Assembly (NCBI GenBank): GCA_965652425.1
Contig: CBFGVX010000081.1
Coordinates: 1 to 13,292, forward strand
From: JANSXG01 sp965652425
GTDB lineage: Bacteria; Planctomycetota; Phycisphaerae; Phycisphaerales; UBA1924
DNA length: 13,292 nt
Direction: 5' to 3'
Made by a program: the position numbers and the translations under genes. Below, piece by piece: positions 4,964 through 12,744 of the stretch. Numbering within the stretch: position 1 is the stretch's first letter; each line of letters begins with the position of its first letter. The notes beneath the pieces are model-generated. The model saw only the letters and a program-made list of their open reading frames with translations. It was not told the origin of the DNA and did not search any database.

Positions 4964-6235
4964 ATGGTGCGTGCGGCATGGGTCTGGTTGTGCGTCTCCG
5001 TCTTTATCACACTACCGGTCCTTGCCCAGCCCTACCCCGGCGGCGACTGGATCAACGACATCCCCGAGCCGCGACAGGCGATCGAGAAGATCACCGGCGA
5101 CACCGAACTGGAGACCAAGTCCCGCCAAGGCGCAGCTCTCTACGCCATCCAGCAGGTCATCCTCAAACTCAGCGGCAATGAATTCCGAAATCCGCCTCGC
5201 CTGACCACCCGCGAAGAGGCCCTGCTCACGCAGTACGGCGAGTACTACCAAACCTTCAGCAGGGAATACGCCGAGCGACTCAACCGCGGCCTTACCCCAG
5301 AGCAGATCGCCGAACTCGGTCCCAACCGCCCCAGCGCGCCGTTCTCAAACATGGAGATGAGTCTGCGCTCAAACCCCGGCTTCCAGCGCATGGCCTTCAC
5401 CGCCATCATGGGCGAGCCGTGGGTCACGCAGTGGTTCGAACCGCTGGTCGCGCGCGAGCGGGCCATCTCGGATCAGGTCCGCTCAGATTTCGAGGCATAC
5501 AACGAGCAGCAGCGACAGAAAATGATCGAGCAGAACGAGAAAGACAAGGCCGAGGCCCGCGTGGCCCGCCTCCGGTTCATGCTCGGCGGCACTCTCATCC
5601 TGCTCGGCCTGGTCTGGACCGTGCTCAGTTGGCGCCGCGTCCGCCTCGATCCCGAGAACCCGCTCCGCTTCACCGGCCGCCGGCACAACTGGACCCTCGA
5701 ACCCAGAACCGGCTTCGCCTCCGATGTCAAGGTCTACACCACCGAAACGCGCACCACGACCATCGAGCGCTTCAACGACTTCCGACCCGACCGCCGCACC
5801 ACGACCGTCACCAGCACGCACCACTGCGAGTTCATGCTCAACACCGAGTCCGGCACCGTCCCCATCCACCTCACCAACGCGGGCATGCAGGTCGGGGAGA
5901 ATCAGCTGCTCTCGTGCGCATGGCCAAGCCGCGGCGAAAAGGGAATGGGCCTGCTCATCATCCTCAACCACGACACAAACCACCATGTCATCATGCGAAC
6001 CGTCAGCGGCCTCATGGTCGGCCCACGCGTGCTGCCGCTTTTCGTCATGGGCCTCGGCGTCCTGATCTACCTCGGCCCCGTGATGCTGCTGCTTTACGCG
6101 ATCCTTGCCTTCCTCGTGTGGTCGATCCTCATGGCTGTCCGCACCAGGACATTCCGGCGCAAGGACGCCCCCCGGGCGCTGGAACTGCTCCGCACCCGAG
6201 CCGCAGAAGCGTCCGCCATCGTGGGCGTGAGCTGA
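4964..6235 (+). CDS. Exported-and-membrane protein of unknown function
   Basis: A 423-residue protein that I do not recognise. Residues 1-21 form a signal peptide (VWLCVSVFITLPVLA, then QPYPGGDW). Residues 22-203 are hydrophilic and mostly helical, with a charged, probably coiled-coil stretch (about 165-203, rich in Gln, Glu, Lys and Arg). One membrane helix follows (about 205-223, MLGGTLILLGLVWTVLSW). Then comes a soluble, Thr-rich beta-type domain (about 224-350, with KVYTTETRTTTIERF and THHCEFMLNTE), and a pair of hydrophobic helices (about 353-392). With a cleaved signal, the N-terminal region should be periplasmic and the Thr-rich domain cytoplasmic. It is single-copy here, with no operon partner: it is divergent from uup and convergent with the esterase gene. 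Coding status is strong; no function is proposed. Confidence 0.8.
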   Translation: MVRAAWVWLCVSVFITLPVLAQPYPGGDWINDIPEPRQAIEKITGDTELETKSRQGAALYAIQQVILKLSGNEFRNPPRLTTREEALLTQYGEYYQTFSREYAERLNRGLTPEQIAELGPNRPSAPFSNMEMSLRSNPGFQRMAFTAIMGEPWVTQWFEPLVARERAISDQVRSDFEAYNEQQRQKMIEQNEKDKAEARVARLRFMLGGTLILLGLVWTVLSWRRVRLDPENPLRFTGRRHNWTLEPRTGFASDVKVYTTETRTTTIERFNDFRPDRRTTTVTSTHHCEFMLNTESGTVPIHLTNAGMQVGENQLLSCAWPSRGEKGMGLLIILNHDTNHHVIMRTVSGLMVGPRVLPLFVMGLGVLIYLGPVMLLLYAILAFLVWSILMAVRTRTFRRKDAPRALELLRTRAAEASAIVGVS

Positions 6236-6265
6236 GCGAACATCGAGATTACACCGCGATGAGAA

Positions 6266-6319
6266 CCCTGAGCGCGAGCTCAGGGTCCCGAGCATCCGGC
6301 AACCCAATGCCCATCGCGC
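6266..6319. repeat. Dispersed palindromic repeat A, copy 2
   Basis: Matches 2218-2271 at 49 of 54 positions, with the same hairpin (arms 6266-6273 and 6278-6285). It lies 30 bases past the stop of the 423-residue protein gene, between convergent genes. Confidence 0.8.
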
Positions 6320-6321
6320 AC

Positions 6322-6357
6322 TGGTGCCACTGGCGGCTCGCCCGCCAGTGCCGGGCC
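6322..6357 (+). repeat. Dispersed palindromic repeat B, copy 3
   Basis: Identical over 36 bases to 2777-2812. It follows repeat A after only two bases, so A and B form one composite in the gap between two convergent genes. The rest of the gap (6236-6413) shows nothing else. Confidence 0.85.
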
Positions 6358-6413
6358 GCACCGCGCTGAACCACGCTTCGATTCGGATCGTGACCGACAG
6401 CACCCAGCGCCGA

Positions 6414-7913
6414 TCACTCCCCCCGCTCTTCCCATCTCTCCCTCACCGTCTCCAGCATGTCCATCATCCCCTCCCGATGCAGCGTGTGCCCCATCCCCTC
6501 GATCACCTCGATCTCCGCATCGATCCCCATGCGCTCGGCCATGCCCTTCAGGAGCACCACCGCACCCTCGAGATAAAAGGTGTCCACCTCGCCCGCGTAC
6601 ACATGGATCTTCCCGGCCATGCTGCGCATCTCGCGCTGCCAACTCTCCTCCAGCTTCCGCCGGATGTCGTAGGGCTTCCACAGCTCCGTCGCCAGCACAT
6701 CCACTTCGCCAGTCTCGCGATCGAAGATCGGCATCGGCTCGCCGTTGACCAGCCGAGGGCTGAACACCGCTTCGAACGAATGGATCTGCCCGCCCGGACC
6801 GAGCACCTCCTCGCGCGCGACGAACTCTCGATAGGTCAGCATGATCTCGCCGTTCCGCCGCGCAAGCCCGCGCTCGTTCCCGTCCGCGCCCACATACATG
6901 TTCTCGCCTTGCCGGTACAGGTTGATGTATTGAAAGTCCCGGAAGTCCACCGGGTCCGGCACATGGCTCCAGCACCCCGCGAACTGGTCCGGATAGGTCA
7001 CCTGCAGCCACAAGCTCGACCACCCGCCCGAGCTCACGCCCGTCGCGTACCGGTGCTCCGGCCCCGCGCCGCCGAACTCTTCATCAATCCGCGGCATCAT
7101 CTCCTCGACCAGCATCGCGCCCCACGGCCCGTTCGTCGCCGAATCCGCGAACACGCTGTGCCCCCGGTAGCAGGAGGGGTCCGGCACCACCCACAAGAGG
7201 TCTCCGTCGTACACCCGGTCGATCATCCGCCCCATCCGCGCCGCCCCGCGATGCGTGCCGCCGAATCCCGGGATATCGACCACCACCGGGTAGCGAGCAT
7301 CCGCCTCCCGCTCATCGAACCCCTGCGGCACCACGATCCCCGCCCGCACCATGTAGTCCCGACCGTGAAACTCACTGAGCAACTCACTGCGAAACTCCAG
7401 CAGGCGCACGCGCGGGCTTTCGACGAACGGCGTCTCCTCGACCACCTCGCTCGGCACCAGGCGCACTGGCTCCATCGCCTCGCGCGCTGCCGCGTCCTCC
7501 GGAACCGTGATCGTCGTCACCGCCGAGTACCGGTCCCCCGCGCCCGTCCCCGCCTTCGGCGAGTCCAGACTGATCCGCAGCACCGCCTGCGCGCTCCACT
7601 CGCCGGGCTCCAACTTGTCCGTCGTCACCGGGTGGCCCATCGCGCTCTCGTCGATCACCACCACATCGCCCGGCTTCACACCCTCCACATCCACCGCGAA
7701 CACCGGCGGCGGGCTGAACCAGCTGTGCATCGCCTGCCGCGGCTCGCCTCGTGCCCCGACCGGCGCAAGCGCCACATACACCCGCCCCGTGTACGCCTCC
7801 ACCCCCTCCGGGATCACCACCTCGAACGACACATCCGCCGCCGCGGCACCGGCGCACACCGCCAGAAGCCCGCCGGTCACCATCGCCCTCACCGCCATGC
7901 TCATCGTCTTCAT
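6414..7913 (-). CDS. Exported alpha/beta-hydrolase esterase (esterase D / PF00756-like)
   Basis: A 499-residue secreted hydrolase. Residues 1-26 are a signal peptide (GGLLAVCAGAAAA). Residues 27 to about 175 form a beta-rich N-terminal region with EVVIPEGVEAYTGRVYVAL and IDESAMGHPV, probably an accessory module. The hydrolase domain follows (about 185-495), opening with RDYMVRAGIVVPQGFD and RYPVVVDIPGFGG, the usual start of esterase D-like domains. The nucleophile motif GVSSG puts Ser294 as catalytic. Asp444 (YAGEVDTFYL) and His476 (EGMGHTLH) fit the rest of the triad. Enzymes of this type cleave esters such as feruloyl or acyl groups on polysaccharides, or act as enterochelin esterases; the substrate cannot be read here. 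AGGAG (7927-7923) lies 9 bases before ATG 7913. The gene diverges from the lipoprotein gene at 8040 and converges with the 423-residue protein gene. Confidence 0.88.
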   Translation of the reverse strand: MKTMSMAVRAMVTGGLLAVCAGAAAADVSFEVVIPEGVEAYTGRVYVALAPVGARGEPRQAMHSWFSPPPVFAVDVEGVKPGDVVVIDESAMGHPVTTDKLEPGEWSAQAVLRISLDSPKAGTGAGDRYSAVTTITVPEDAAAREAMEPVRLVPSEVVEETPFVESPRVRLLEFRSELLSEFHGRDYMVRAGIVVPQGFDEREADARYPVVVDIPGFGGTHRGAARMGRMIDRVYDGDLLWVVPDPSCYRGHSVFADSATNGPWGAMLVEEMMPRIDEEFGGAGPEHRYATGVSSGGWSSLWLQVTYPDQFAGCWSHVPDPVDFRDFQYINLYRQGENMYVGADGNERGLARRNGEIMLTYREFVAREEVLGPGGQIHSFEAVFSPRLVNGEPMPIFDRETGEVDVLATELWKPYDIRRKLEESWQREMRSMAGKIHVYAGEVDTFYLEGAVVLLKGMAERMGIDAEIEVIEGMGHTLHREGMMDMLETVRERWEERGE

Positions 7914-8026
7914 CCAACGGTTCTCCTGTTCGGGGTCACGCGCATCATCTCAATCCATACCGCTCGCAGGGAAGGCGGTTCCAAGCCAGAAATGGCCACG
8001 CCGCGCCCAGCCGCGATCAGCGACGC

Positions 8027-8032
8027 TACCAT
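8027..8032 (+). promoter_or_regulatory. -10-like hexamer TACCAT, 7 bases before a GTG start
   Basis: TACCAT ends 7 bases before GTG 8040, the same geometry as at 1508 and 12172. The hexamer overlaps ATG 8031, so if it is the promoter that ATG cannot be the start. Confidence 0.4.
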
Positions 8033-8039
8033 GCCCATC

Positions 8040-8693
8040 GTGACCGTTCCCAGCCGACGAATCCAATTCCGCCGCTTCGCCGCGCCCCTCGCCCTGATCG
8101 CGCTGGCGCTGCCCGCCTGCACCAGCACCATCCGCGTCACCGACCCCAACCGCACCGCCACCGAGCAGTTCCTGCTCTCGCAGGCCGCGACCCTCGCCGT
8201 CGCCCAGCTCGAAGTCGACAACCTCAAGGGCCGGCGCGTCTTCGTCGACGACCAGTACTTCGCCGCCTCCGAGGCGAAGTTCGTTCTCGGCGAGCTCCGC
8301 CACCGCCTGCTCACCCGCGGCGTCCAGCTCATGCCCGAACGCGAAACCGCCCAGATCATCCTCGAGGTCCGCAGCGGCGGCGTCGGCATCGACCGCTCCG
8401 ACTACCTCCTCGGCCTCCCCTCGCTCGTCCTCAGCGCCAGCGAGGACGGCGACGGCTCGTCGTCCACTTCCACCCCGATCGCCACCCCCGAACTCGCCCT
8501 CCTCAAGAACATCAACCAGATCGGCGTCGCCTCCGTCGCCTACATCGCCTACTGGGCCGACACCGGCGAGGTCGTCGACGAGTCCGGCCCCTTCATCGGG
8601 CGCACCACCCGCGACGACTGGTGGGTCTTCGGCTTCGGCCCGCGCACCGTCGGCAACATCCCGACCACCGACCCGACCGACGATCAGCCATGA
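8040..8693 (+). CDS. Conserved-looking lipoprotein of unknown function
   Basis: From GTG 8040 the protein has 217 residues. The N-terminus has Arg residues (PSRRIQFRRF), a hydrophobic core and LALPAC, a near-lipobox with Cys27, the only cysteine. This implies lipidation and an envelope location. Mature-region landmarks are TATEQFLLSQAATLAVAQL, GRRVFVDDQYF (about 60-85), a strand AQIILEVRSGGVGIDRSDYLLG, and TTRDDWWVFGFGP near the end. The pattern recalls small planctomycete lipoproteins with an uncharacterised domain that pair with transport or secretion genes; I cannot name the family with certainty. The stop TGA overlaps the ATG of the giant AsmA-like gene (ATGA), a sign of coupled translation. 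ATG 8031 and ATG 7992 are alternative starts; GTG 8040 is preferred from the promoter spacing. Coding is certain; the start is uncertain by up to 16 codons. Confidence 0.75.
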   Translation: MTVPSRRIQFRRFAAPLALIALALPACTSTIRVTDPNRTATEQFLLSQAATLAVAQLEVDNLKGRRVFVDDQYFAASEAKFVLGELRHRLLTRGVQLMPERETAQIILEVRSGGVGIDRSDYLLGLPSLVLSASEDGDGSSSTSTPIATPELALLKNINQIGVASVAYIAYWADTGEVVDESGPFIGRTTRDDWWVFGFGPRTVGNIPTTDPTDDQP

Positions 8694-11600
8694 AACGCTG
8701 GCTCATCCGCCTCTCGATCCTGCTGCTGATCCTCCTGATCAGCGCACTCGTCGCCGCACACTTCGTGCTCAAGGGCGACCTGCCCCGGCGCATCGTCGTC
8801 GACATCCTGCGCGAGCAGACCGGCCTGCGCGTCGACGCCGGCGCAATGAGCGTCACCTGGTCCGGACGCACCGTCATCGAGGACCTCGAGATCGGCCTGC
8901 CCATCGAGCAGGACCCGTTCCTGACCGCGCGCCGCGTCCGCGTCCGCCACAACTCGCTCATCGCCCTGGTCCTCACCCGCTCGCTCGGGCTGAGCGACCT
9001 GCGCATCGTCGATCCCGTCGTGTCGCTCGAGGCCGCCGAGGGCGAGCAGTGGAACCTCATCGAAGCCGCCGACATCGTCTCGCTCGCGCTCGCGCGTAAC
9101 GCCGATCCCAACGCACCCTCCCGATCCCTCCCCGAGCTGCCGCGCCTGCGCATCGAGCGGGCCATCGTCGATGTCCGCCTCCCCGACGGGCGCGAGCTCT
9201 CCTACCAGCCCTTCGTCATCCTCGGCGACCCCGACGGAACCCTCGCCTGGGACTTCGCCCTCACCCTCGAAGACCGCATCGCCCTCGGCGGCCGCGTCTC
9301 CCCCGGCGCGGGCTGGGCGCATCGCATCGATTTCGCCGTCGACGAAGTCCGCTCGCTCATCGAACCCTTCGTCGACACCCTGCCCTACCCCCTCGACGCC
9401 GCAGGCGCGTGGCGCGGCGACATCCGCTCCGGCACGCTCGCCGGCACGCTCACCGTCGACCGCCTCCACGCCGGCGAGTACACCGCCAAGGGCAGCATCA
9501 GCGCCGACCTCGTCGGCACGCGGTTCAACGCCACACCCACATCGCTGACCGTGCAGCGCACCACCACCAACGCCGAGCAGACGCGCACCGACCAGCTTCG
9601 CATCACCGGCGGCACGATCAGCGCCGATCTCGATGCCGTCACCGCCACCCGCATCATCGGCTCGCTGGCCACCGCCGTCGGAGCCGCCCCGGCCACCTTC
9701 GCCGAGTTCCAGGCCGAGGCCGAGTACTCGATCCCCCAGACCAGCGGCAGCGCGAAGCTCGACTGGCGAGGCAACGCCCAGCCGCTCACCGGCTCCGCCC
9801 TCGAACACACCGGCTCCCTCCTCGCCGTCGGCTCCGTCTCCCCGCTCGGCGAGGTCCGCATCGACACCGACCTGCGCACCACCGGGCGCGGCGAGCCGGC
9901 CTCATGGGACATCGTCGCGGCGATCAGCGCCGCCGGCCCGTCAACGCAGCAGCTCTCCATCAGCACCATCGCCGAGCGCGCCAGAGTGTCCACCGCACAG
10001 GGTCAGGCCAACCTCGACCGCGCCCAGGCCCGGCTCACCGCGCGCTGGCCGGTCTTCTCCGACATCCGCCTCAGCATCCCCGATGCCGACCCCGAGCGGA
10101 CGCCGCTCGTGATCAACGCGGCGCTCGACGCCTCAACGCTCGACTGGACCGCCAGCGCCGATGCGCAGCAGTACCGCCCGCCTCTCAGCATCGCCGCGCT
10201 CCCCGAGCCGCCCCCGTTCACCGTCTCGCTCCGCGCCGCCGGCGATCGAAGCAGCGCCGTACTCGAAACGCTCAGCGCCGAGAGCGAGGGCATCGCCCTG
10301 CGCGCCGACGGACGCATCGCCCTCGACGACCTGAACGCCGAGGTCCGCATCGTCGCCGAGCGCGGCCCGCTGGCCGTCGCCGATTCGGTCGCGACCGCAT
10401 CGACCGTGATCAGCGCCGACATCACCGGCACCGTCTCCCCGCTCGACCTGCGTCTGGTCGGCCAGACCGAGATCGAAGCCCCGACCTACCGCCAGCGCCC
10501 CATCGGCGACATCTCCAGCCGCTTCAGCGCGAGCGCAAACAATCGGGCGATCGAGTTCGTCTTCGAACCGTTCACCATCCTCGACGGGCGCGTCAGCGCG
10601 ATCGCGTCCTACGCCACCGGCGACGCCGAGGCCCGCATCGCGTTCCTCGGCGAGGGTGTGTCTCTCGATCGCGTGGGCGATGTGCTGGGCATCCCCCTCA
10701 CGCTCACCGGCGAAGTCGGCGCGGACCTCGCCGCGACCATCCCGCTCCAGAACCCCGCCAGCACCGTCGCCTCCGGCACTTGGACGGCCGCTCGCGTCAA
10801 CGCCGCAGACCTCGCGCTCATCAACGGCGAGGGCACGCTCATCGCCGGCAACGGGTCGCTGCGGCTCCCCCAGATCACCCTCCGCCACGCGGACGGCTCG
10901 CTGCAGGGCGCGGCCGAGATGGACCTCGAACGCCCCGACCGCTTCCACGCCGTATTCTCGCTCTCCGACTGGCCGCTGGATCTCGAAGCCCAGCAGCTCG
11001 CCGTCAACGCCAGCGGCCAGGCCGACCTCGTCTTCCAGCTCGCGCCCTTCGGCGCAGACGGAACCGCGCAGCTCGACGCCGATCTGCGCTTCAGGGACCA
11101 GCCCGCTTCCACGCTCACGATCCGCACCTCCGTCTCCGGACGCGATCTGTCCATCGACACCATCAGCGCCGATGCGCTCGGCGGAACGGTCAACGGCAGC
11201 GGGCTGGTTCCGCTCAGCGCCGAGTTCTGGGATCGCGCACGCTTCGATCTCGCGTGGGCCGACCTCGACTTCACTGGCATCGCCCGCTTCGCCCCGCAGC
11301 TCCAGCCGCTGCAAGGCACCGCGACCGGATCGCTCAGCGTGAGCAAGGCGGACGGCCCGCGCGACGAGCTCCCGCTCAAACTCGTGCTCAAATCCGACTT
11401 CGACAACGCCCGTTTCAGCGATTTCACACTCGGCACGATCGACCGGGAAGAGGCCGACCTCGACCTCACCGCGCACATCGGCCCCGACCGGCTCGAAATC
11501 AAGGACGGCTCCATCGTCGCCGCCGGAGGCGTGCTCGATCTCTACGGGCGAATCTCCGACCACGACGGAGAGCCCGCGGCGTTCGTGAGCTTCTCCATGA

Positions 11601-12166
11601 ACGATCTCGACCTCCAGCAGATTGCCAGCGCCGCCTCACTCAACGACCGCCCCATGCCCGGTCGCGTCAGCGGCGAGGGCTCGATCGGCGGCTCGCTGAC
11701 CTCACCGCACCGGCTCTTCGGCAGCGCGACCATGATGCTCTCCGAGTCCGACCTGCTCGCGCTCCCCGGCATCGCCCAGCTCTACAGCGCTCTGCGCCTG
11801 AACATCGGAACCCCCAAGCCCGAGGGCGAGGGCCAGGTGCTGATCCGTCTGGAAGGCCAGTCCCTCGAGATCACGCGCCTCCTCTACTTCAACCGCGGCA
11901 CCGATGTCGTCGCGGCCCTGACCATCGAAGACATCTTCAACCCCACGCAGAGCGCCATCGAGGGCACCGCCGTCGGCTCCATCCGCCCCCTCCGCGCCGG
12001 CTCGCAGTCCTTCCTCTCGGTCATCGACCGGCTCCTGCGCGCTGCGCAGGCTAACGCCGCGGCGGTGGACATCAGCGGCACGCTCACCGAACCGCAAACG
12101 CGGCTCACCCCCCTGAAAGACCTGACCAGCTCCATCCGGCGACTGCTGCGCGGCAGCACGAACTGA
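8690..12166 (+). CDS. AsmA/TamB-like giant envelope protein
   Basis: A 1158-residue protein. Residues 1-3 are MKR, and a membrane anchor spans about 4-23 (WLIRLSILLLILLISALVAA). An AsmA-like opening follows, LPRRIVVDILREQTGLRV then SVTWSGRTVIEDLEIGLP (about 50-70), matching the 'l.i....v.i.dl.l..p' pattern. The body is a long series of beta strands with repeating 'G.i..d...' units, such as LNAEVRIVAERG and ADLDLTAHIG. The C-terminus (about 1008-1150) resembles AsmA-type ends (RLFGSATMML..., LRLNIGTPKPEGEG, DIFNPTQSAIEGTA, DISGTLTEPQTRLTP). AsmA, TamB and YhdP relatives are thought to form hydrophobic channels carrying phospholipid between membranes or assisting outer-membrane assembly; I infer the same here. 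I find no cysteine in it. Its ATG overlaps the lipoprotein stop. The frame extends upstream as open sequence to 7751, which is not real coding. Confidence 0.88.
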   Translation: MKRWLIRLSILLLILLISALVAAHFVLKGDLPRRIVVDILREQTGLRVDAGAMSVTWSGRTVIEDLEIGLPIEQDPFLTARRVRVRHNSLIALVLTRSLGLSDLRIVDPVVSLEAAEGEQWNLIEAADIVSLALARNADPNAPSRSLPELPRLRIERAIVDVRLPDGRELSYQPFVILGDPDGTLAWDFALTLEDRIALGGRVSPGAGWAHRIDFAVDEVRSLIEPFVDTLPYPLDAAGAWRGDIRSGTLAGTLTVDRLHAGEYTAKGSISADLVGTRFNATPTSLTVQRTTTNAEQTRTDQLRITGGTISADLDAVTATRIIGSLATAVGAAPATFAEFQAEAEYSIPQTSGSAKLDWRGNAQPLTGSALEHTGSLLAVGSVSPLGEVRIDTDLRTTGRGEPASWDIVAAISAAGPSTQQLSISTIAERARVSTAQGQANLDRAQARLTARWPVFSDIRLSIPDADPERTPLVINAALDASTLDWTASADAQQYRPPLSIAALPEPPPFTVSLRAAGDRSSAVLETLSAESEGIALRADGRIALDDLNAEVRIVAERGPLAVADSVATASTVISADITGTVSPLDLRLVGQTEIEAPTYRQRPIGDISSRFSASANNRAIEFVFEPFTILDGRVSAIASYATGDAEARIAFLGEGVSLDRVGDVLGIPLTLTGEVGADLAATIPLQNPASTVASGTWTAARVNAADLALINGEGTLIAGNGSLRLPQITLRHADGSLQGAAEMDLERPDRFHAVFSLSDWPLDLEAQQLAVNASGQADLVFQLAPFGADGTAQLDADLRFRDQPASTLTIRTSVSGRDLSIDTISADALGGTVNGSGLVPLSAEFWDRARFDLAWADLDFTGIARFAPQLQPLQGTATGSLSVSKADGPRDELPLKLVLKSDFDNARFSDFTLGTIDREEADLDLTAHIGPDRLEIKDGSIVAAGGVLDLYGRISDHDGEPAAFVSFSMNDLDLQQIASAASLNDRPMPGRVSGEGSIGGSLTSPHRLFGSATMMLSESDLLALPGIAQLYSALRLNIGTPKPEGEGQVLIRLEGQSLEITRLLYFNRGTDVVAALTIEDIFNPTQSAIEGTAVGSIRPLRAGSQSFLSVIDRLLRAAQANAAAVDISGTLTEPQTRLTPLKDLTSSIRRLLRGSTN

Positions 12167-12171
12167 ACGGC

Positions 12172-12177
12172 TATCAT
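12172..12177 (+). promoter_or_regulatory. -10 hexamer TATCAT inside the 17-bp gap before the thioredoxin lipoprotein
   Basis: TATCAT begins 5 bases past the AsmA-like stop and ends 6 bases before ATG 12184. The gene could therefore have its own leaderless transcript although it follows the giant gene closely. No Shine-Dalgarno is visible. Confidence 0.5.
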
Positions 12178-12183
12178 CCGGGC

Positions 12184-12744
12184 ATGACACCTACCGCAGC
12201 ACCCGTTCTGACGATCGCTCTGGCATGTGCAGCGTGCCTGCTGGCGGGCTGCGCGTCCAACACATCCGGGAACCAGCCAGAATCAGAAGTCTCGGCGACG
12301 CCGCCTCCGGTGATCCAGGCGTGGATGGACCGGCTCACCGTCGAGCACGAGTACGACCCCGCCACCGGCTTCATTGTCGCGCGCGAGGTCATCACGCTCC
12401 CGCCCGTGCTTACCGAGGCGCCGCGATTGGCGGAAGCGGTTGACCAGTCCAGGCGCGACGGCCGCCCGCTGATCGTGTTCGCCACCGCTGATCGGTGTGC
12501 GCCGTGCCAGCAGTACAAGCGCGATGCGCTCACCGACCCGCTCGTCATCGCCCGCCTCAACGCGAGCCCCGCGCTCGCCACGCATGTCGAGGTCGATCGC
12601 GAGGCCGACGCCGCCGACCGCCACCTCGGCGGACGCGCCATCCCCATGACCTACCTCCTGCGCGACGGCGCGGTGGTCGCCACCCTGCGCGGCCAACGCT
12701 CGGCCGCCGACCTGCTGGAATGGCTCAATGAACACCGGCTCTGA
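12184..12744 (+). CDS. Lipid-anchored thioredoxin-fold protein
   Basis: A 186-residue lipoprotein. The signal peptide ends in a classical lipobox LLAGC, with the lipid-bearing Cys23. A low-complexity linker (about 24-42, Ser, Pro and Glu) leads to a thioredoxin-like domain. The domain has GRPLIVFATADRCAPCQQYK with the redox pair Cys105 and Cys108, and AIPMTYLLRDG with a proline (154) in the cis-proline place. The motif CAPC and the 'PLIVFATA..C.pC..yk' context resemble thioredoxin-like domains of DsbD and Thioredoxin_7 proteins. I infer disulfide exchange at the periplasmic face of a membrane. The last 17 bases overlap the start of the acetyltransferase gene in another frame. Start ATG 12184 is the first ATG in frame and sits after TATCAT. 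Confidence 0.85.
   Translation: MTPTAAPVLTIALACAACLLAGCASNTSGNQPESEVSATPPPVIQAWMDRLTVEHEYDPATGFIVAREVITLPPVLTEAPRLAEAVDQSRRDGRPLIVFATADRCAPCQQYKRDALTDPLVIARLNASPALATHVEVDREADAADRHLGGRAIPMTYLLRDGAVVATLRGQRSAADLLEWLNEHRL

Noticed and set aside
5483..6403. A 306-codon minus-strand frame opposite the 423-residue membrane protein
   Set aside because: It has antisense composition, runs through repeats A and B, and has no ribosome site.
7751..8689. Upstream extension of the AsmA-like frame to 1471 codons
   Set aside because: The extension is Pro/Arg/His-rich and overlaps the lipoprotein gene in another frame. The membrane anchor MKRWLIRLSILLL at 8690 is the natural start.
6324..8693. A 789-codon open frame on the plus strand upstream of the lipoprotein
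   Set aside because: Only its last 217-230 codons look like protein. The rest lies opposite the esterase gene and is His/Arg/Pro-rich, as expected from the complement of a GC-rich gene.
10133..11563. A 476-codon minus-strand frame inside the AsmA-like gene
   Set aside because: It is Gly/Asp/Val/Glu-rich antisense, typical of GC-rich shadows, with no start signal.
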